From the NCBI RefSeq assembly GCF_024296685.1, contig NZ_CP100763.1, positions 1,922,001-1,986,000 of the forward strand: DNA of 64,000 bases, read 5' to 3'. The notes under the pieces are model-generated. The model searched no databases. It had not been told where the DNA came from and saw nothing but the letters and a program-made list of their open reading frames with translations. This stretch comes from Natrinema marinum. Lineage in GTDB: Archaea > Halobacteriota > Halobacteria > Halobacteriales > Natrialbaceae. Below, one piece after another: positions 50,248 to 60,448 of this stretch. The first letter of the stretch is position 1, and the number at the start of each line of letters is the position of its first letter. A program made the translations under genes and the position numbers.

Positions 50248-50562
50248 ATGAAATGGGGACGCGTCCTTGCCGTGCTCGGTGTGCCGGTCGGCCCGAAGGC
50301 CGACCAGCGGCTCACACTATCGGCCTATCTCGCGGACGCTCCTGATGAGACGCGCGAGTAGTTCGTCTACGCCTCTCTCGAGAACCGCGCCGTCGACCAC
50401 GACGGGAAGGCGACGGTGACCGTGCGCGAGAATCGCTACCGCGCATATTTCGAAGCACTGGCTGACCTCATCGACGATGTCGCCGACAGTGGAGTCCGAC
50501 TCTGGGAGCGAGATATCATCGTCTCGGCCGACGCCGCGCGCAGTCTCGGCTCCGTCCGCTAA
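50248..50562 (+). pseudogene. Small gene split by in-frame TAG
   Basis: Translation from the ATG at 50248 gives MKWGRVLAVLGVPVGPKADQ and on to DETRE, then a TAG (50359-50361), then in the same frame FVYASLENRAVDHDGKATVT and on to a TAA at 50560-50562. Both halves have protein-like composition, and the total of 104 sense codons would be one small protein. Most simply it is an inactivated gene. Family not recognised. Confidence 0.5.
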
Positions 50563-50742
50563 TCGTGAGTGCGAGAATACACACTGGTATCGATCTGGAT
50601 CACAGTTACCGACTCGCCGCTCACCGGCTGGACCGAACGAGAGGAGACAGACGCGAGGCGACAGACGCGAAACCGAGAGATGATGGCCGACTCGAGGACA
50701 GGAAATGCGCTCTGATCGAACCGGATCTGGAGCGACGTGGCC

Positions 50743-53640
50743 TCAGCGCGCTGGCTCGGCCGCGACTGGCGTGACGGCGTTCGCTGTGGTCCCGTCGCCG
50801 GTACCGGTCTCGTTACCGCTGCTCTCGCTGGTCTCACCGCTGCTTTCGTTGCCGGCCGATTCGTTGCCCGACGGGTTCTCCACCGCCTCGAGGGAGACGT
50901 CGACCGTCTCGCCATCGATCACCGCGGGCTCGGGGACGGCTGTCTCGCCGCTGTACTGATCGATCGATCCGTTCTCGGAGGCGATGACGTTGACGGTGTA
51001 GTTGCCGGTCGCCTCGACGCTGCTGTTGGTGTAGCCATCGTCGACGCCGAGTGCGTCGTTCGTCGCGTACGGCACCGTCAGCTCGAAGCTCCCGTCCTCG
51101 GCGAGCGTGCCGCGCTGCGTGTAGTTGAAGGTCCGCCCCGAGTTCGTCTCGAGTTCGACCTGTGCGGCGACGGTAGCGTTTGCGGGGTCGGACACCTCGT
51201 CGGCGCTGCCGGTGATCGTCGCGCCCTCGACGCGTTCGAACGTCTTCACGGCGGCGGCCTGCTTGACGTCGAAGACCTGATAGTTCGGGTGGTTCTGGAT
51301 CTGGGCGATCCGCTGGGGGTTCATCCGCTGGTTGACGGCCACGGCGGGGCGGCCCTGACCCGCGGGGACCGGCTGGTTGTTCGGGCCGAGGAAGACGACC
51401 TGCCCGTTGTTGTCGACCTGTGCGTAGCTGACGTAGGTGGCCGTCCCGGCGTCGGCGCCTTCGTGGACGAGACGGTAGTGTTCCATGTTGTTGGTGTCGT
51501 CGAAGTACAACTGGGACAGCATCGTGTCGTCGTACGGCAGGTCGCCGTAGACCTGGCCGAGCTCACTGGCGTTGATCGGCCCGCCATTATAATTCTGGGG
51601 CGTCACGTAGTGGCCGTAGCCGGGGCCGGTCCAGCGGGTGATCGCACCGAACTTCCCGCCGGCCATCGCGTAGTCGATCATCACGTACTTGATCGGCTCG
51701 CCGGACTCGCCCTCTGAGACCGCCTGTCGGAGTTCCTCGGTGGATCTGTCGGCGACCGGTTGGCCTTCGGCGATCGCTTCCATGATCAGTTCACCGCGCT
51801 CTTCCGATTCGGCGGTGAAGAACGCTGCCGAGGACCGCGCGTTCTGCTGGAACGGGTTCGAGTGGGGGATCCGCTCGGCCTGCGTGGTGATCAGGTGGCC
51901 GTAGTCCCACCACGACATGACTCCATAGGCGCCCTCCGGATAGTCGTAGTCGCCGTCACCGGGCGTGTAGGTCCCGTAGTAGTCGAGCTGATCGGCGTTG
52001 TTCGCCCCGCCGTAGTTGCCCGGCCGGGGTGTGTTCTCCTGGAGCCATTCGTTCGACCCCTCCCACGTAATCGAATCGCTCTGGGGGCCGGTGGCTTTGC
52101 CCTGTTGCCACGCGGTGGCGGAGGCGAGCGGCGGGAGCAGTGGCGCGAAGAGTAGGAGCACGACGAGGACGACGACGATCACCTGGTAGGTCTCGAGCTC
52201 GCGCAGCGAGGCGAGGCTGCGCTCGAGATCCAGATTGAACAGCTGGACGAGTTCGGCGATGAACGCCGCGTTGACGATCGCCACCGCGAGCAGCAGGTAG
52301 TACATGAAGCGCACCTGCGTTGCGGCCATGCTGATGAGGAACAGCGCCCAGACGATGACGAGCGTGTGCTCGGCGCGGAATTTCCGGCCGAACAGCGGCC
52401 GGATCGCGAGGAAGGCGAGCCCGGCGAGCATCGTATAGAACGCCGCGCCGAACTCGGTGAAGACGCGATTGAAGAAGTCCTCGGGCGGCTGGGCTTCGAC
52501 GATGGTGAGGTCGGTCGCGGTCCCGCCGATGGGAAGCATCCGCCGGATGGCGTTACCCACGGTCGCGTTGTAGAGGTCGGGGAGGGCGAGCCACATGACC
52601 AGCAGCGTGGCCGCGATGAGGCCGCCGACCGCGAGGGGGTAGTACTGACGCTCGAGATCGCGGTTGTTCCACTCACGGGCGAGCCAGGCCAAGAACAGAC
52701 AGCCGACGGCCACGAGCAAAGCGAGCAGGGGTTGGAGCAGCCCGAAGCTCGTCGAGCCCATCGTGGGGTTCTCGATCAGCAGCGTCATGAGGAGGGCGGT
52801 AACGCCCATGCTGACTGCGCCGACGAAGGCGAGGTGGTCGGGGGAGACGCCGCGGGCGTAGTCGAGCGAGAGTTGGACGACGAAGAACGCACCGAAGATG
52901 CCGACCAGCAGGACGCCGGATGGCCAGACCCACATGTAGAGCGTGAGGGCGACGCCCGCGAGGGCGCTGTAGATTGCAGGGGTGCGGAGGGCCGTCCAGT
53001 CGCGGTCGGCGACCAGTTCGTAGATCGGTTTCTCGCGTTCGCCGACGGTGACGGCTACCATCATCGCGAGGACGGCGATCGCCATGAAGAGGATCTCGCC
53101 GGTGTGGTGGTCGAGTTGACCCACCGTCGAGCGCGCGAGGAACTGCCCTTTTGCAAGCGCGAGGACGACCACGGCGACGAGGCCGCCGAGTGTCCCGCCG
53201 AGGCGCCGGCCCGCGTAGAAGACGGGGATCGCGACGAGCGCCGCCATGACAGGGATCGACAGGAGCGCGACCGCGTACAGCGTCTGTTGGGAGGGATCGC
53301 CGAGGCCGACGATCATCGCCGCAGTAACGATGAGCTGGTCGTACAGCGTGCCGAACTGGCCCACGTAGTTGCCCGTCGGGAACCCGGTCCAGACCTCGTA
53401 CGGCATCGTATGCGGGTAGTTTTCGGCCGTCCAGTTGAGCGTTCGCCAGTGATACCACGAGTCGACGCCCGCGAGCGCAGGCGCCCCGTCCTCGGTGACG
53501 AATCGGCTATAGGACTGGGTGCGCACCCAGATCATAAAGAGGATCACCGCCCCGAGGACGGGGAGGTGATACCAGTCGCGGAACGACGCGAGGAGAGATG
53601 TTTCGGTGCCCTCCTCGACGTGTTCGGTGTCAGTACTCAT
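50743..53640 (-). CDS. aglB: Oligosaccharyltransferase AglB
   Basis: AglB transfers the lipid-linked glycan to asparagine in Asn-X-Ser/Thr of exported proteins. The 965-residue protein has an N-terminal helix, the catalytic first external loop with AGVDSWYHW, about a dozen membrane helices, then a large extracytoplasmic domain with the sequon-binding WWDYG motif at residues 577-581. The C terminus is a beta-rich region and an acidic Ser/Glu tail. It is divergent from an AglG-like transferase, as in other haloarchaeal glycosylation clusters. Confidence 0.97.
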   Translation of the reverse strand: MSTDTEHVEEGTETSLLASFRDWYHLPVLGAVILFMIWVRTQSYSRFVTEDGAPALAGVDSWYHWRTLNWTAENYPHTMPYEVWTGFPTGNYVGQFGTLYDQLIVTAAMIVGLGDPSQQTLYAVALLSIPVMAALVAIPVFYAGRRLGGTLGGLVAVVVLALAKGQFLARSTVGQLDHHTGEILFMAIAVLAMMVAVTVGEREKPIYELVADRDWTALRTPAIYSALAGVALTLYMWVWPSGVLLVGIFGAFFVVQLSLDYARGVSPDHLAFVGAVSMGVTALLMTLLIENPTMGSTSFGLLQPLLALLVAVGCLFLAWLAREWNNRDLERQYYPLAVGGLIAATLLVMWLALPDLYNATVGNAIRRMLPIGGTATDLTIVEAQPPEDFFNRVFTEFGAAFYTMLAGLAFLAIRPLFGRKFRAEHTLVIVWALFLISMAATQVRFMYYLLLAVAIVNAAFIAELVQLFNLDLERSLASLRELETYQVIVVVLVVLLLFAPLLPPLASATAWQQGKATGPQSDSITWEGSNEWLQENTPRPGNYGGANNADQLDYYGTYTPGDGDYDYPEGAYGVMSWWDYGHLITTQAERIPHSNPFQQNARSSAAFFTAESEERGELIMEAIAEGQPVADRSTEELRQAVSEGESGEPIKYVMIDYAMAGGKFGAITRWTGPGYGHYVTPQNYNGGPINASELGQVYGDLPYDDTMLSQLYFDDTNNMEHYRLVHEGADAGTATYVSYAQVDNNGQVVFLGPNNQPVPAGQGRPAVAVNQRMNPQRIAQIQNHPNYQVFDVKQAAAVKTFERVEGATITGSADEVSDPANATVAAQVELETNSGRTFNYTQRGTLAEDGSFELTVPYATNDALGVDDGYTNSSVEATGNYTVNVIASENGSIDQYSGETAVPEPAVIDGETVDVSLEAVENPSGNESAGNESSGETSESSGNETGTGDGTTANAVTPVAAEPAR

Positions 53641-53662
53641 TAGCGTGTACCAACCCCAACCG

Positions 53663-53790
53663 AAGAATAAGCCTTGCCATATAGTCGTGGCGAGTTAATA
53701 TACGGGCAACCCACCTGAGAGATTTACTGACGCTCGTCGATTACAGACTGTCTGCGTAGTGGAATCTTCCGCGAAGGAAAAAGCTTATTC
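53663..53790. promoter_or_regulatory. Paired leaderless promoters of aglB and the AglG-like gene
   Basis: On the minus strand TTATTCTT at 53663-53670 is centred 27 nt before the aglB ATG; on the plus strand CTTATTC at 53784-53790 is centred 28 nt before the transferase ATG at 53815. Both share the CTTATTC core, suggesting matched expression. Confidence 0.5.
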
Positions 53791-53814
53791 GCACCTCACC
53801 GAAATCCGCCGTCG

Positions 53815-54774
53815 ATGAAGGTCTCCGTCGTCATCTGTACGTACGCGATGGACCGCTACGACGTGTTTTCCGAGTGTGTGGATAGCGTCCTCGCCCAGAC
53901 GTATGAGCCCCTCGAGGTCGTACTCGTCGTCGACGGGAACGACGCGGTGTTCGAACGGGTCCAAGAAGACTACGGCGGGCTCGAGGAGGTTGTCCTCCAC
54001 TGTAACGACGCGAACCAGGGCATCTCTTACAGCCGCACACGGGGCGCCGAGCTCGCGACCGGCGAAGTGGTGGCGTTTATCGACGACGACGCCGTCGCCG
54101 AAGAAGACTGGGTCGCCGAACTGGCACGCGTCTACGACGAAACCGATGCGATCGCCGTCGGCGGCCACGTCGCGCCCGACTGGGTGACGGAAAAGCCGGA
54201 CTTCTTCCCCGCGGAGTTCTACTGGCTCGTCGGCTGTGACGAGCGTGGCATGGGCGAGCACATGGAGGAGTTGCGCAACACGTACGGCTCGAACATCTCC
54301 TTCCGCCGGGACGTGTTCCTCTCGGTGGGTGGCTACGACGAGAACACCGGGCGACAGGGTGATCGGCATATCCAGGCCCACGAGGCGCCGGTCTGTATCC
54401 GGATGGCCAATAAGTATGGCAAGGGCGTGATCTACAATACTGATGCTGTCGTCCATCACAAGCTCTTCGACTACCGTGGAGACTTCCGGTGGCTCGTGTT
54501 CCGTTCGTTCTGGCAAGGCTACTCGAAGCGGATCATGGATCTGCTGTTGCCCGAGGCGAAGGGCGACAAGAACGCGTATTTAGGGCATCTAATGCTCGAA
54601 TTCGTTCCGGATCGGCTCTCGAGTCTTCTGCAGCGGCCCTCGATTCCGAAAGTGAAGCAGCTGGTGACGATTTTCGTCTTCACCGCGGCTGTTGGGTTCG
54701 GCTACCTATATGGGCTGGCCGACGTCGATCGATCGGAATTAACTGTTGATCACGACGCAGCGCTAGAGGCTTAA
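53815..54774 (+). CDS. aglG: AglG-like family 2 glycosyltransferase
   Basis: 319 residues. GT-A domain starts VSVVICTYAMDRYDVFSECV and includes VAFIDDDAVAEEDW (DxD) and ISFRRDVFLSVGGYDE; near the C terminus is one membrane helix (about 280-300). These features and the place next to aglB match AglG, which adds a hexuronic acid to the dolichol-linked N-glycan in Haloferax. The precise sugar in this organism is not proven. Confidence 0.85.
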   Translation: MKVSVVICTYAMDRYDVFSECVDSVLAQTYEPLEVVLVVDGNDAVFERVQEDYGGLEEVVLHCNDANQGISYSRTRGAELATGEVVAFIDDDAVAEEDWVAELARVYDETDAIAVGGHVAPDWVTEKPDFFPAEFYWLVGCDERGMGEHMEELRNTYGSNISFRRDVFLSVGGYDENTGRQGDRHIQAHEAPVCIRMANKYGKGVIYNTDAVVHHKLFDYRGDFRWLVFRSFWQGYSKRIMDLLLPEAKGDKNAYLGHLMLEFVPDRLSSLLQRPSIPKVKQLVTIFVFTAAVGFGYLYGLADVDRSELTVDHDAALEA

Positions 54775-54842
54775 CGGACTCTCACAAATTCACTTGAGGC
54801 GTCTATCGAAGAGTTCGGTTATTTCACGCTCGAGCGGCACCA

Positions 54843-55727
54843 TCAGTCGAGTTCTGGTATCCCGCCAAGGTCATCACGACGATCGCCGGTGAGGTACTCC
54901 CCATAGTAACCGAGGCCACGCACCCCGGTGAGGAACGTCGAGAGCGCACTGAAGGCAAGCCGATCGCTCGTCCCGAGTTCTGGATCGGGGGTTTTGACGC
55001 CGCTCGGTCGTGGCGGAACGCCCGGCGTACCGTATCGGTCGGGATGATACCGCTGAAGTTGGCAGAGACCGCGGCCGACACGGTGATCTTTGTTGACGAG
55101 TTCGCGGACGGTGTTTCGCGTCGGGTGATACATCGTGACGTCCTCGGCGAAGTGCATGTCATAGCCCGCGTCGTGAACTCGATTGCCGAACTCCTTGTCG
55201 CCGCCGGAGATGAGTCTATGATCGAAGAGGCCGATGTCCTCGAAGACCTCACGGCGGACGAAGAGACAACAAGTCGGTGCGAACTGCTGGTGTTCGAGAT
55301 ACTGCTGGACGGGGAAGCCGGTGTGGTGATCGTAGCGAGCGGCGAGCGCGGGGTCCTCCGGGAGGGTGAGTTCGACGTTGCAACCCATGTAGTCGGCGTC
55401 TTGAGTTTGGAAGGTTTGGAGGGCCGACTCAAGCCAGTCCTCAGAGACGGTCATGTCCGCGTCGACGAAGGCAAGGATGTCGCTATCGGTGTTTCGAATA
55501 CCGGTGTTGCGGGCGGCGTAGGAAGATTGGATATCCGTTTCACGGTAGAGAAGAACTCGAGAGTCATTATAGGAACGGACAGTGTCAGGAGTTCGATCGA
55601 CCGAGCCGTTATCCACGACGGCAAACTCGGCGTTTGTATAGTCTATTTGTACTAGGCAGTTAAGAGTGGTTGAGAGACCTTTCGGATCATTATAAACGGG
55701 GATGACGACCGAAATATCCGGATTCAC
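54843..55727 (-). CDS. Family 2 glycosyltransferase
   Basis: 294 residues: ISVVIPVYNDPKGLSTTLNC, AFVDADMTVSEDWL (DxD) and an acceptor-side SGGDKEFGNRVHDAGY. A C-terminal amphipathic region follows but no clear membrane helix. Convergent with the AglG-like gene. Probably another step of the N-glycan or of a linked surface glycan. Confidence 0.9.
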   Translation of the reverse strand: MNPDISVVIPVYNDPKGLSTTLNCLVQIDYTNAEFAVVDNGSVDRTPDTVRSYNDSRVLLYRETDIQSSYAARNTGIRNTDSDILAFVDADMTVSEDWLESALQTFQTQDADYMGCNVELTLPEDPALAARYDHHTGFPVQQYLEHQQFAPTCCLFVRREVFEDIGLFDHRLISGGDKEFGNRVHDAGYDMHFAEDVTMYHPTRNTVRELVNKDHRVGRGLCQLQRYHPDRYGTPGVPPRPSGVKTPDPELGTSDRLAFSALSTFLTGVRGLGYYGEYLTGDRRDDLGGIPELD

Positions 55728-55912
55728 GTCCTGATCTTCACCGAATAGTGATACGCCTAACTCTGGCGAAAAGGTTCCGGATTCCTTATCAAATCTTATC
55801 TTGAAATTCTATATGTGTTCAAAATATGTGTATCCGGTATGGTGGAGGATATTGCGATCCATTCGCCGATTCACCACAAGACATACACTGACTGTATTAC
55901 GAGAGGGAGGCA

Positions 55913-57118
55913 ATGAGCGTTCGATCCGCTATCGTTCTCGCCGCTGGAGAGGGGAAGCGGTTACGGCCGTTGACGGAACATCGGCCCAAGCCCATGTTAC
56001 CTGCTGCCACCAAACCCATTCTAGAGCACGTGTTCGACGCGTTGATTGCGGCCGGCGTCACGGATATTACCGTCGTTGTCGGCTACGGCCGCAATCGTGT
56101 CCAGTCTCACTTCGGATCGACCTATCGTGACGTACCACTGACCTACGTCATTCAGGAGAAACAGCTCGGGAGCGGCCACGCGCTGCTGGCTGCTGAGGCC
56201 GAAATCGAGGGGCCGTCGCTCGTCGTCAACGGCGACCAGCTCGTCGACCGGCGGATCGTCGAGGACGTCGTCGCGGCCCACGACGCCGACGCCGCGGCCA
56301 CCCTCGGACTGATTCGCCACCGCGACGTTGCCGACTACGGCGGCGTGATCCTCAAGCGCGACGGGGCTGACGGGTCATCCCGGCGAGTCACCGAGATCGT
56401 CGAGAATCCGCGGGACGATCGGAGCTACCAGCTCAACGCTGGCGTCTACGCCCTTGAGGCGCGTGCGTTCGACGCCGTCCGAGCGGCGAGTTCCCGGCCC
56501 GGCGAGCACACGCTGGTCGACGGGCTCGCGGCGCTGATCGACGGCGACGTGGGAACGGTCCAAGGCGTCGTCTCCGACGGGATCTGGATCGACGCGACCT
56601 ACCCCTGGGATTTGCTGGCGGTCGCCGACGCCCTCCTCGAGGACACGGCCGATGGGATCGTCGAGAGGCACGTGGGCTCCTCGGCACGGATCCACGAGGA
56701 CGCGACGGTCCGCGAACCTGTTGTCGTCGCTGAGGACTGCGTCGTCGGCCCCGGCGCGGTGATCGGTCCGAACGTCTGTCTCGGCGAGAACGTCACCGTG
56801 GATTCGAACGCCGTCGTCGAACACAGCGTCGTCGACGCCGACACGCGAATCGGACCGAACGCGACCCTCGTCGACTGCGTGACCGGCCGCGGCGTCCGCG
56901 TCGGTCCCGGTTCGACCGTCGTCGGCGGCCCGGGCGACGTCCACGTCCGAGACCGGATCCACCGGGACGAGGACCTTGGCGCCTTGCTGGCCGACAGAGT
57001 GCGCGACGAGGGCGGCGTGACGTACGCGCCGGGGACGGTCGTCGGGTCGAGCGCCGTGCTCGGCACCGGAGTGACCGTCTGCGGCTCGATCGACGCTGAG
57101 ACGGAGGTACGCAACTGA
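55913..57118 (+). CDS. glmU: GlmU-like sugar-1-phosphate nucleotidyltransferase/acetyltransferase
   Basis: 401 residues. The N-terminal nucleotidyltransferase has AIVLAAGEGKRLRPLTEHRPKPML and the metal Asp in VVNGDQLVD; from about residue 255 hexapeptide repeats form a left-handed beta helix, with VREPVVVAEDCVVGPGAVIG. In archaea such bifunctional proteins acetylate glucosamine 1-phosphate and activate it to UDP-GlcNAc. Coupling to glmS by a 1-nt overlap supports this; an AglF-like glucose role is the alternative. Confidence 0.85.
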   Translation: MSVRSAIVLAAGEGKRLRPLTEHRPKPMLPAATKPILEHVFDALIAAGVTDITVVVGYGRNRVQSHFGSTYRDVPLTYVIQEKQLGSGHALLAAEAEIEGPSLVVNGDQLVDRRIVEDVVAAHDADAAATLGLIRHRDVADYGGVILKRDGADGSSRRVTEIVENPRDDRSYQLNAGVYALEARAFDAVRAASSRPGEHTLVDGLAALIDGDVGTVQGVVSDGIWIDATYPWDLLAVADALLEDTADGIVERHVGSSARIHEDATVREPVVVAEDCVVGPGAVIGPNVCLGENVTVDSNAVVEHSVVDADTRIGPNATLVDCVTGRGVRVGPGSTVVGGPGDVHVRDRIHRDEDLGALLADRVRDEGGVTYAPGTVVGSSAVLGTGVTVCGSIDAETEVRN

Positions 57119-58917
57119 TGTGCGGGATCGTCGGCTACGTCGGCAACGGCGAGACCGACGCGATCGACGTGCTGCTGAACGGGCTCTCCAGCCTCGAGTA
57201 CCGCGGCTACGACTCCACAGGCGTCGCCGTGGCCAATGGAGCGCTTCGGGTTCACAAACGGGAAGGCGAGTTCTCGGCGCTCGAGTCGACGCTGCCGACG
57301 GAGTCGCTGCGCGGCGACTCGATCGGGATCGGCCACACCCGCTGGAGTACACACGGGCCGCCGTCGGATGCCAACGCTCACCCGCACACGGACAGCGAGA
57401 ATCGGGTCGCGGTGGTCCACAACGGCATTGTCGAGAACTATCAGGCACTGCGGGACGAACTGACCGCTGAGGGCGTCGACTTCGAGAGCGAGACGGATAC
57501 CGAGGTCATCCCGCACCTGATCGGGCAGGCCCTATCTGCGGGCGCGGCGCCGGAGACCGCGTTTCGGCGGGCGATCGATCGCCTTGAGGGGAGCTACGCC
57601 GTCGCGGCCGTGTTCGCCAGCTCGGACGAGATCTACGCGGCCCGGCAGGAATCGCCGCTGGTACTCGGGATCGGCGATGATGGCTACTATCTGGCCAGTG
57701 ACGCCCCGGCGTTCATCGACTACACCGATCGCGTGGTCTACCTCGAGGACGGCCAGTTCGCGCGGCTCTCGCCCGGTGAGTTCGTCGTTACGGATGCCAA
57801 CGGGACCGTCGTCGACACGACCGTCGAGACCCTCGAGTGGGACGCCGAAGACGCCGGGAAGTCTGGATACGACCACTACATGCTCAAGGAGATCAACGAA
57901 CAGCCGACGGCCCTCCGTCAGTGTCTGCGCGGTCGCGTCGACGGACTCAGCAGTACCGTGGAGCTCGCGGAGTTGGCCGATCTCGAGCCGTCGTGGCCGG
58001 TGCAGTTCGTCGCCTGCGGCACCTCCTATCACGCCGCCATGTTCGGCGCGGAACTGTTGCGCGAGCGTGGTGTCCCGGCTCAGACGTTTTTGGCCAGCGA
58101 GTACGATGCCGATCGGGTGCTGGTCGGCGAGTCGACGCTCGTCGTCGGCGTGACTCAGAGCGGTGAGACCGCCGACACGATGCGGGCGCTGCGCGAGGCC
58201 AACCGCGCCGGCGCGCGGACCGTCGCGGTGACGAATACCGTCGGGAGTTCTGCTGCGCGCGAATGTGATCACGCGCTCTACATCCGGGCCGGGCCGGAAA
58301 TCTGCGTCGCCGCGACGAAGACCTTCGCGAGCCAGCAGGTCGCGCTGACGCTACTGGCCTGCCGGCTCAGCGACGCGTCGACGCACGATGTCGTGCAGGC
58401 GTTGCGTGACGTGCCCGATCAGGTCCAGCACGTTCTGGACACGTCGCGAGCGTCGGAGATTGCCGCGGAGTACGTCGACTCCGATGCGTTCTTCTTCATC
58501 GGCCGGGGCCACCAGTACCCCGTGGCCCTCGAAGGTGCACTCAAGATGAAGGAGATCACGTACCGCCACGCCGAGGGGTTCGCCGCCGGCGAACTGAAAC
58601 ACGGTCCGATGGCACTGGTTTCTGAGGAGACGCCCGTCTTCGCGGTCGTCATTGGAGACGGCGAACGCGCCCACAAGACCGTTAGTAACGTAAAAGAGGT
58701 CGAAGCGCGCGACGCGCCTGTCGTTGCGGTCACTGACGGGCAGACAGATGTCGAGCGGTACGCGGATCGGGTGCTCAAGGTGCCGGCCTCGAACGACGTG
58801 GCCGGGGCAATCACGGCGAACGTGCAACTTCAACTGGTCTCCTACTGGGTCGCCAACGAGCTAGGACGGTCGATCGACAAGCCACGGCATCTGGCGAAGA
58901 GCGTGACCGTGGAATGA
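57118..58917 (+). CDS. glmS: Glutamine-fructose-6-phosphate aminotransferase
   Basis: GlmS makes glucosamine 6-phosphate, the entry to hexosamine synthesis. 599 residues: class II amidotransferase domain with the N-terminal cysteine (MCGIVGYVGN), TRWSTHGPPSDANAHPH and ESETDTEVIPHL; then two SIS sugar-isomerase domains (ACGTSYHAAMFG; GRGHQYPVALEGALKMKEIT). It feeds UDP-GlcNAc to the neighbouring genes. Confidence 0.96.
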   Translation: MCGIVGYVGNGETDAIDVLLNGLSSLEYRGYDSTGVAVANGALRVHKREGEFSALESTLPTESLRGDSIGIGHTRWSTHGPPSDANAHPHTDSENRVAVVHNGIVENYQALRDELTAEGVDFESETDTEVIPHLIGQALSAGAAPETAFRRAIDRLEGSYAVAAVFASSDEIYAARQESPLVLGIGDDGYYLASDAPAFIDYTDRVVYLEDGQFARLSPGEFVVTDANGTVVDTTVETLEWDAEDAGKSGYDHYMLKEINEQPTALRQCLRGRVDGLSSTVELAELADLEPSWPVQFVACGTSYHAAMFGAELLRERGVPAQTFLASEYDADRVLVGESTLVVGVTQSGETADTMRALREANRAGARTVAVTNTVGSSAARECDHALYIRAGPEICVAATKTFASQQVALTLLACRLSDASTHDVVQALRDVPDQVQHVLDTSRASEIAAEYVDSDAFFFIGRGHQYPVALEGALKMKEITYRHAEGFAAGELKHGPMALVSEETPVFAVVIGDGERAHKTVSNVKEVEARDAPVVAVTDGQTDVERYADRVLKVPASNDVAGAITANVQLQLVSYWVANELGRSIDKPRHLAKSVTVE

Positions 58918-59341
58918 GAGTGTGACTCGACCACATGAACTGGACCGTCAACAGCGTAACCGGGTACTGGAACCTTCTTTGGTTCACCTGGAAGGTATCG
59001 TCGAGTGGCTTCCGGTCCCCTCGTAAAGCACCCCTCATTGGTTAGAACCGCACTGGATCATATCCTTCCAAGCTAGCCTATTCCGGCAGGTCAGACCGAC
59101 TATCTCTTCAGCCCAGTACTGCTAGGACGAGAATTGTGAAAGTCTGGGCTCGGTACTTGTGTGACTCTACGAACTTGGTAACGGTGGGGTTCAGGCGAAC
59201 GACCCCCTGATCGATGAAATGGATATCGACCTCATAGATCAAAGTCAGATATTGCGCATATATAATGAATTGTATTATTTAACCGACTGAATCGGAGAGG
59301 CCGTACCAATAGGTTGATAGGGACTCTATAACAGTTGATAG
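58918..59341. other. Spacer with promoter for the dehydratase operon
   Basis: About 420 bp between glmS and the CapD-like gene. No coding frame or RNA gene is supported. AT-rich boxes tatataatg (59258-59266) and tattattta (59273-59281) lie 60-85 nt before the next start and are the likely promoter. Confidence 0.5.
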
Positions 59342-60448
59342 ATGATGATTACGGGAAACAACATTCTTCTCACAGGTGGTGCCGGATCAGTTGCTCGAAC
59401 ATTGATCCCGAGATTCCTAGATCAAAATCCGTCCGTGTTACGGATTTTCGACAATAACGAACCAGGTCTCACAAAGGTCCGGTCAACCATAGACGATGAG
59501 CGATGTCGCTACCTCTCTGGCGATGTTCGCGACAGGGATCGGTTAGCACGAGCCATGGAAGATATCGATATCGTCATTCACACGGCAGCGATGAAACATG
59601 TCGATATATGCGAATATAATCCGTTCGAAGCGGTGAAAACGAATACGCTGGGACTACAGAACATAGTCGACACAGCGATCGATGCGAACGTCGAACGCGT
59701 CGTGTTTACGAGCAGTGATAAAGCCGTAAATCCGGCGAACACGATGGGTACGACGAAACTTCTCGGAGAGAAACTCATTACAGCAGGCAACAACCATCGT
59801 GGCGATCGGAACCTCCGGTTCGCATCAGTCCGGTTTGGGAACATCATTAACTCTTCGCAGTCAGTTATTCCGATTTTCGCTGGCCAAATCCGCGATGGAG
59901 GGCCCGTCACCCTTACTGACGAGCGCATGACCCGTTTTTTCCTGACCTACGACGATGTTTTCGATCTAGTGTCACAGGCGATAAAGAAAATGCAAGGCGG
60001 CGAAGTGTTCGTTTACAAAATGCCTGCGATGAAGATCGAAGATCTCGCAGAGGCGATGATCGAAACTTTGGCACCCGAATACGGGTACGACCCAACGGAA
60101 ATCGGCATAAACGTGATCGGACGGCGGCCCGGGGAGACGTTCCATGAGGAGATCATGACTGAGCGAGAGGCACAACGCGCATACGAGAACGACGAGATGT
60201 ATGCGATTCAACCGGAGATGGACGAGTTCCAGGCGGAAACAAGTACAGTCGGATTCACGGATCCATCGGAGCTTGTTCTGTCTTCCGAGAATGCACCGAA
60301 ACTTTCGAAAGACGAGATCGTAAAATTACTCGAAGAAAACGGTCCTCTGATTGCGACAGAGTCGGATTTCGACCGAAACCACGGCTCTGAGACGGAATCG
60401 GAAGAGCAGAGTGACAGTTTTAACGGAACAAGCGCTATCGATCACTAA
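59342..60448 (+). CDS. CapD/PseB-like UDP-sugar dehydratase or epimerase
   Basis: 368 residues, short-chain dehydrogenase fold. N-terminal NILLTGGAGSVARTLIPRFL binds NAD(P); SSDKAVNPANTMGTTKLLGE carries the active site in which MxxxK replaces YxxxK (M135, K139), typical of the UDP-GlcNAc 4,6-dehydratase/5-epimerase group (Polysacc_synt_2). A 50-residue acidic tail follows the domain. First of four coupled genes; likely the first step of a modified aminosugar path. Confidence 0.87.
   Translation: MMITGNNILLTGGAGSVARTLIPRFLDQNPSVLRIFDNNEPGLTKVRSTIDDERCRYLSGDVRDRDRLARAMEDIDIVIHTAAMKHVDICEYNPFEAVKTNTLGLQNIVDTAIDANVERVVFTSSDKAVNPANTMGTTKLLGEKLITAGNNHRGDRNLRFASVRFGNIINSSQSVIPIFAGQIRDGGPVTLTDERMTRFFLTYDDVFDLVSQAIKKMQGGEVFVYKMPAMKIEDLAEAMIETLAPEYGYDPTEIGINVIGRRPGETFHEEIMTEREAQRAYENDEMYAIQPEMDEFQAETSTVGFTDPSELVLSSENAPKLSKDEIVKLLEENGPLIATESDFDRNHGSETESEEQSDSFNGTSAIDH

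Noticed and set aside
58918-59341. Possible tRNA or small RNA in the spacer
   Set aside because: No T-loop-like GGTTCRAATCC or cloverleaf pairing could be found by eye.
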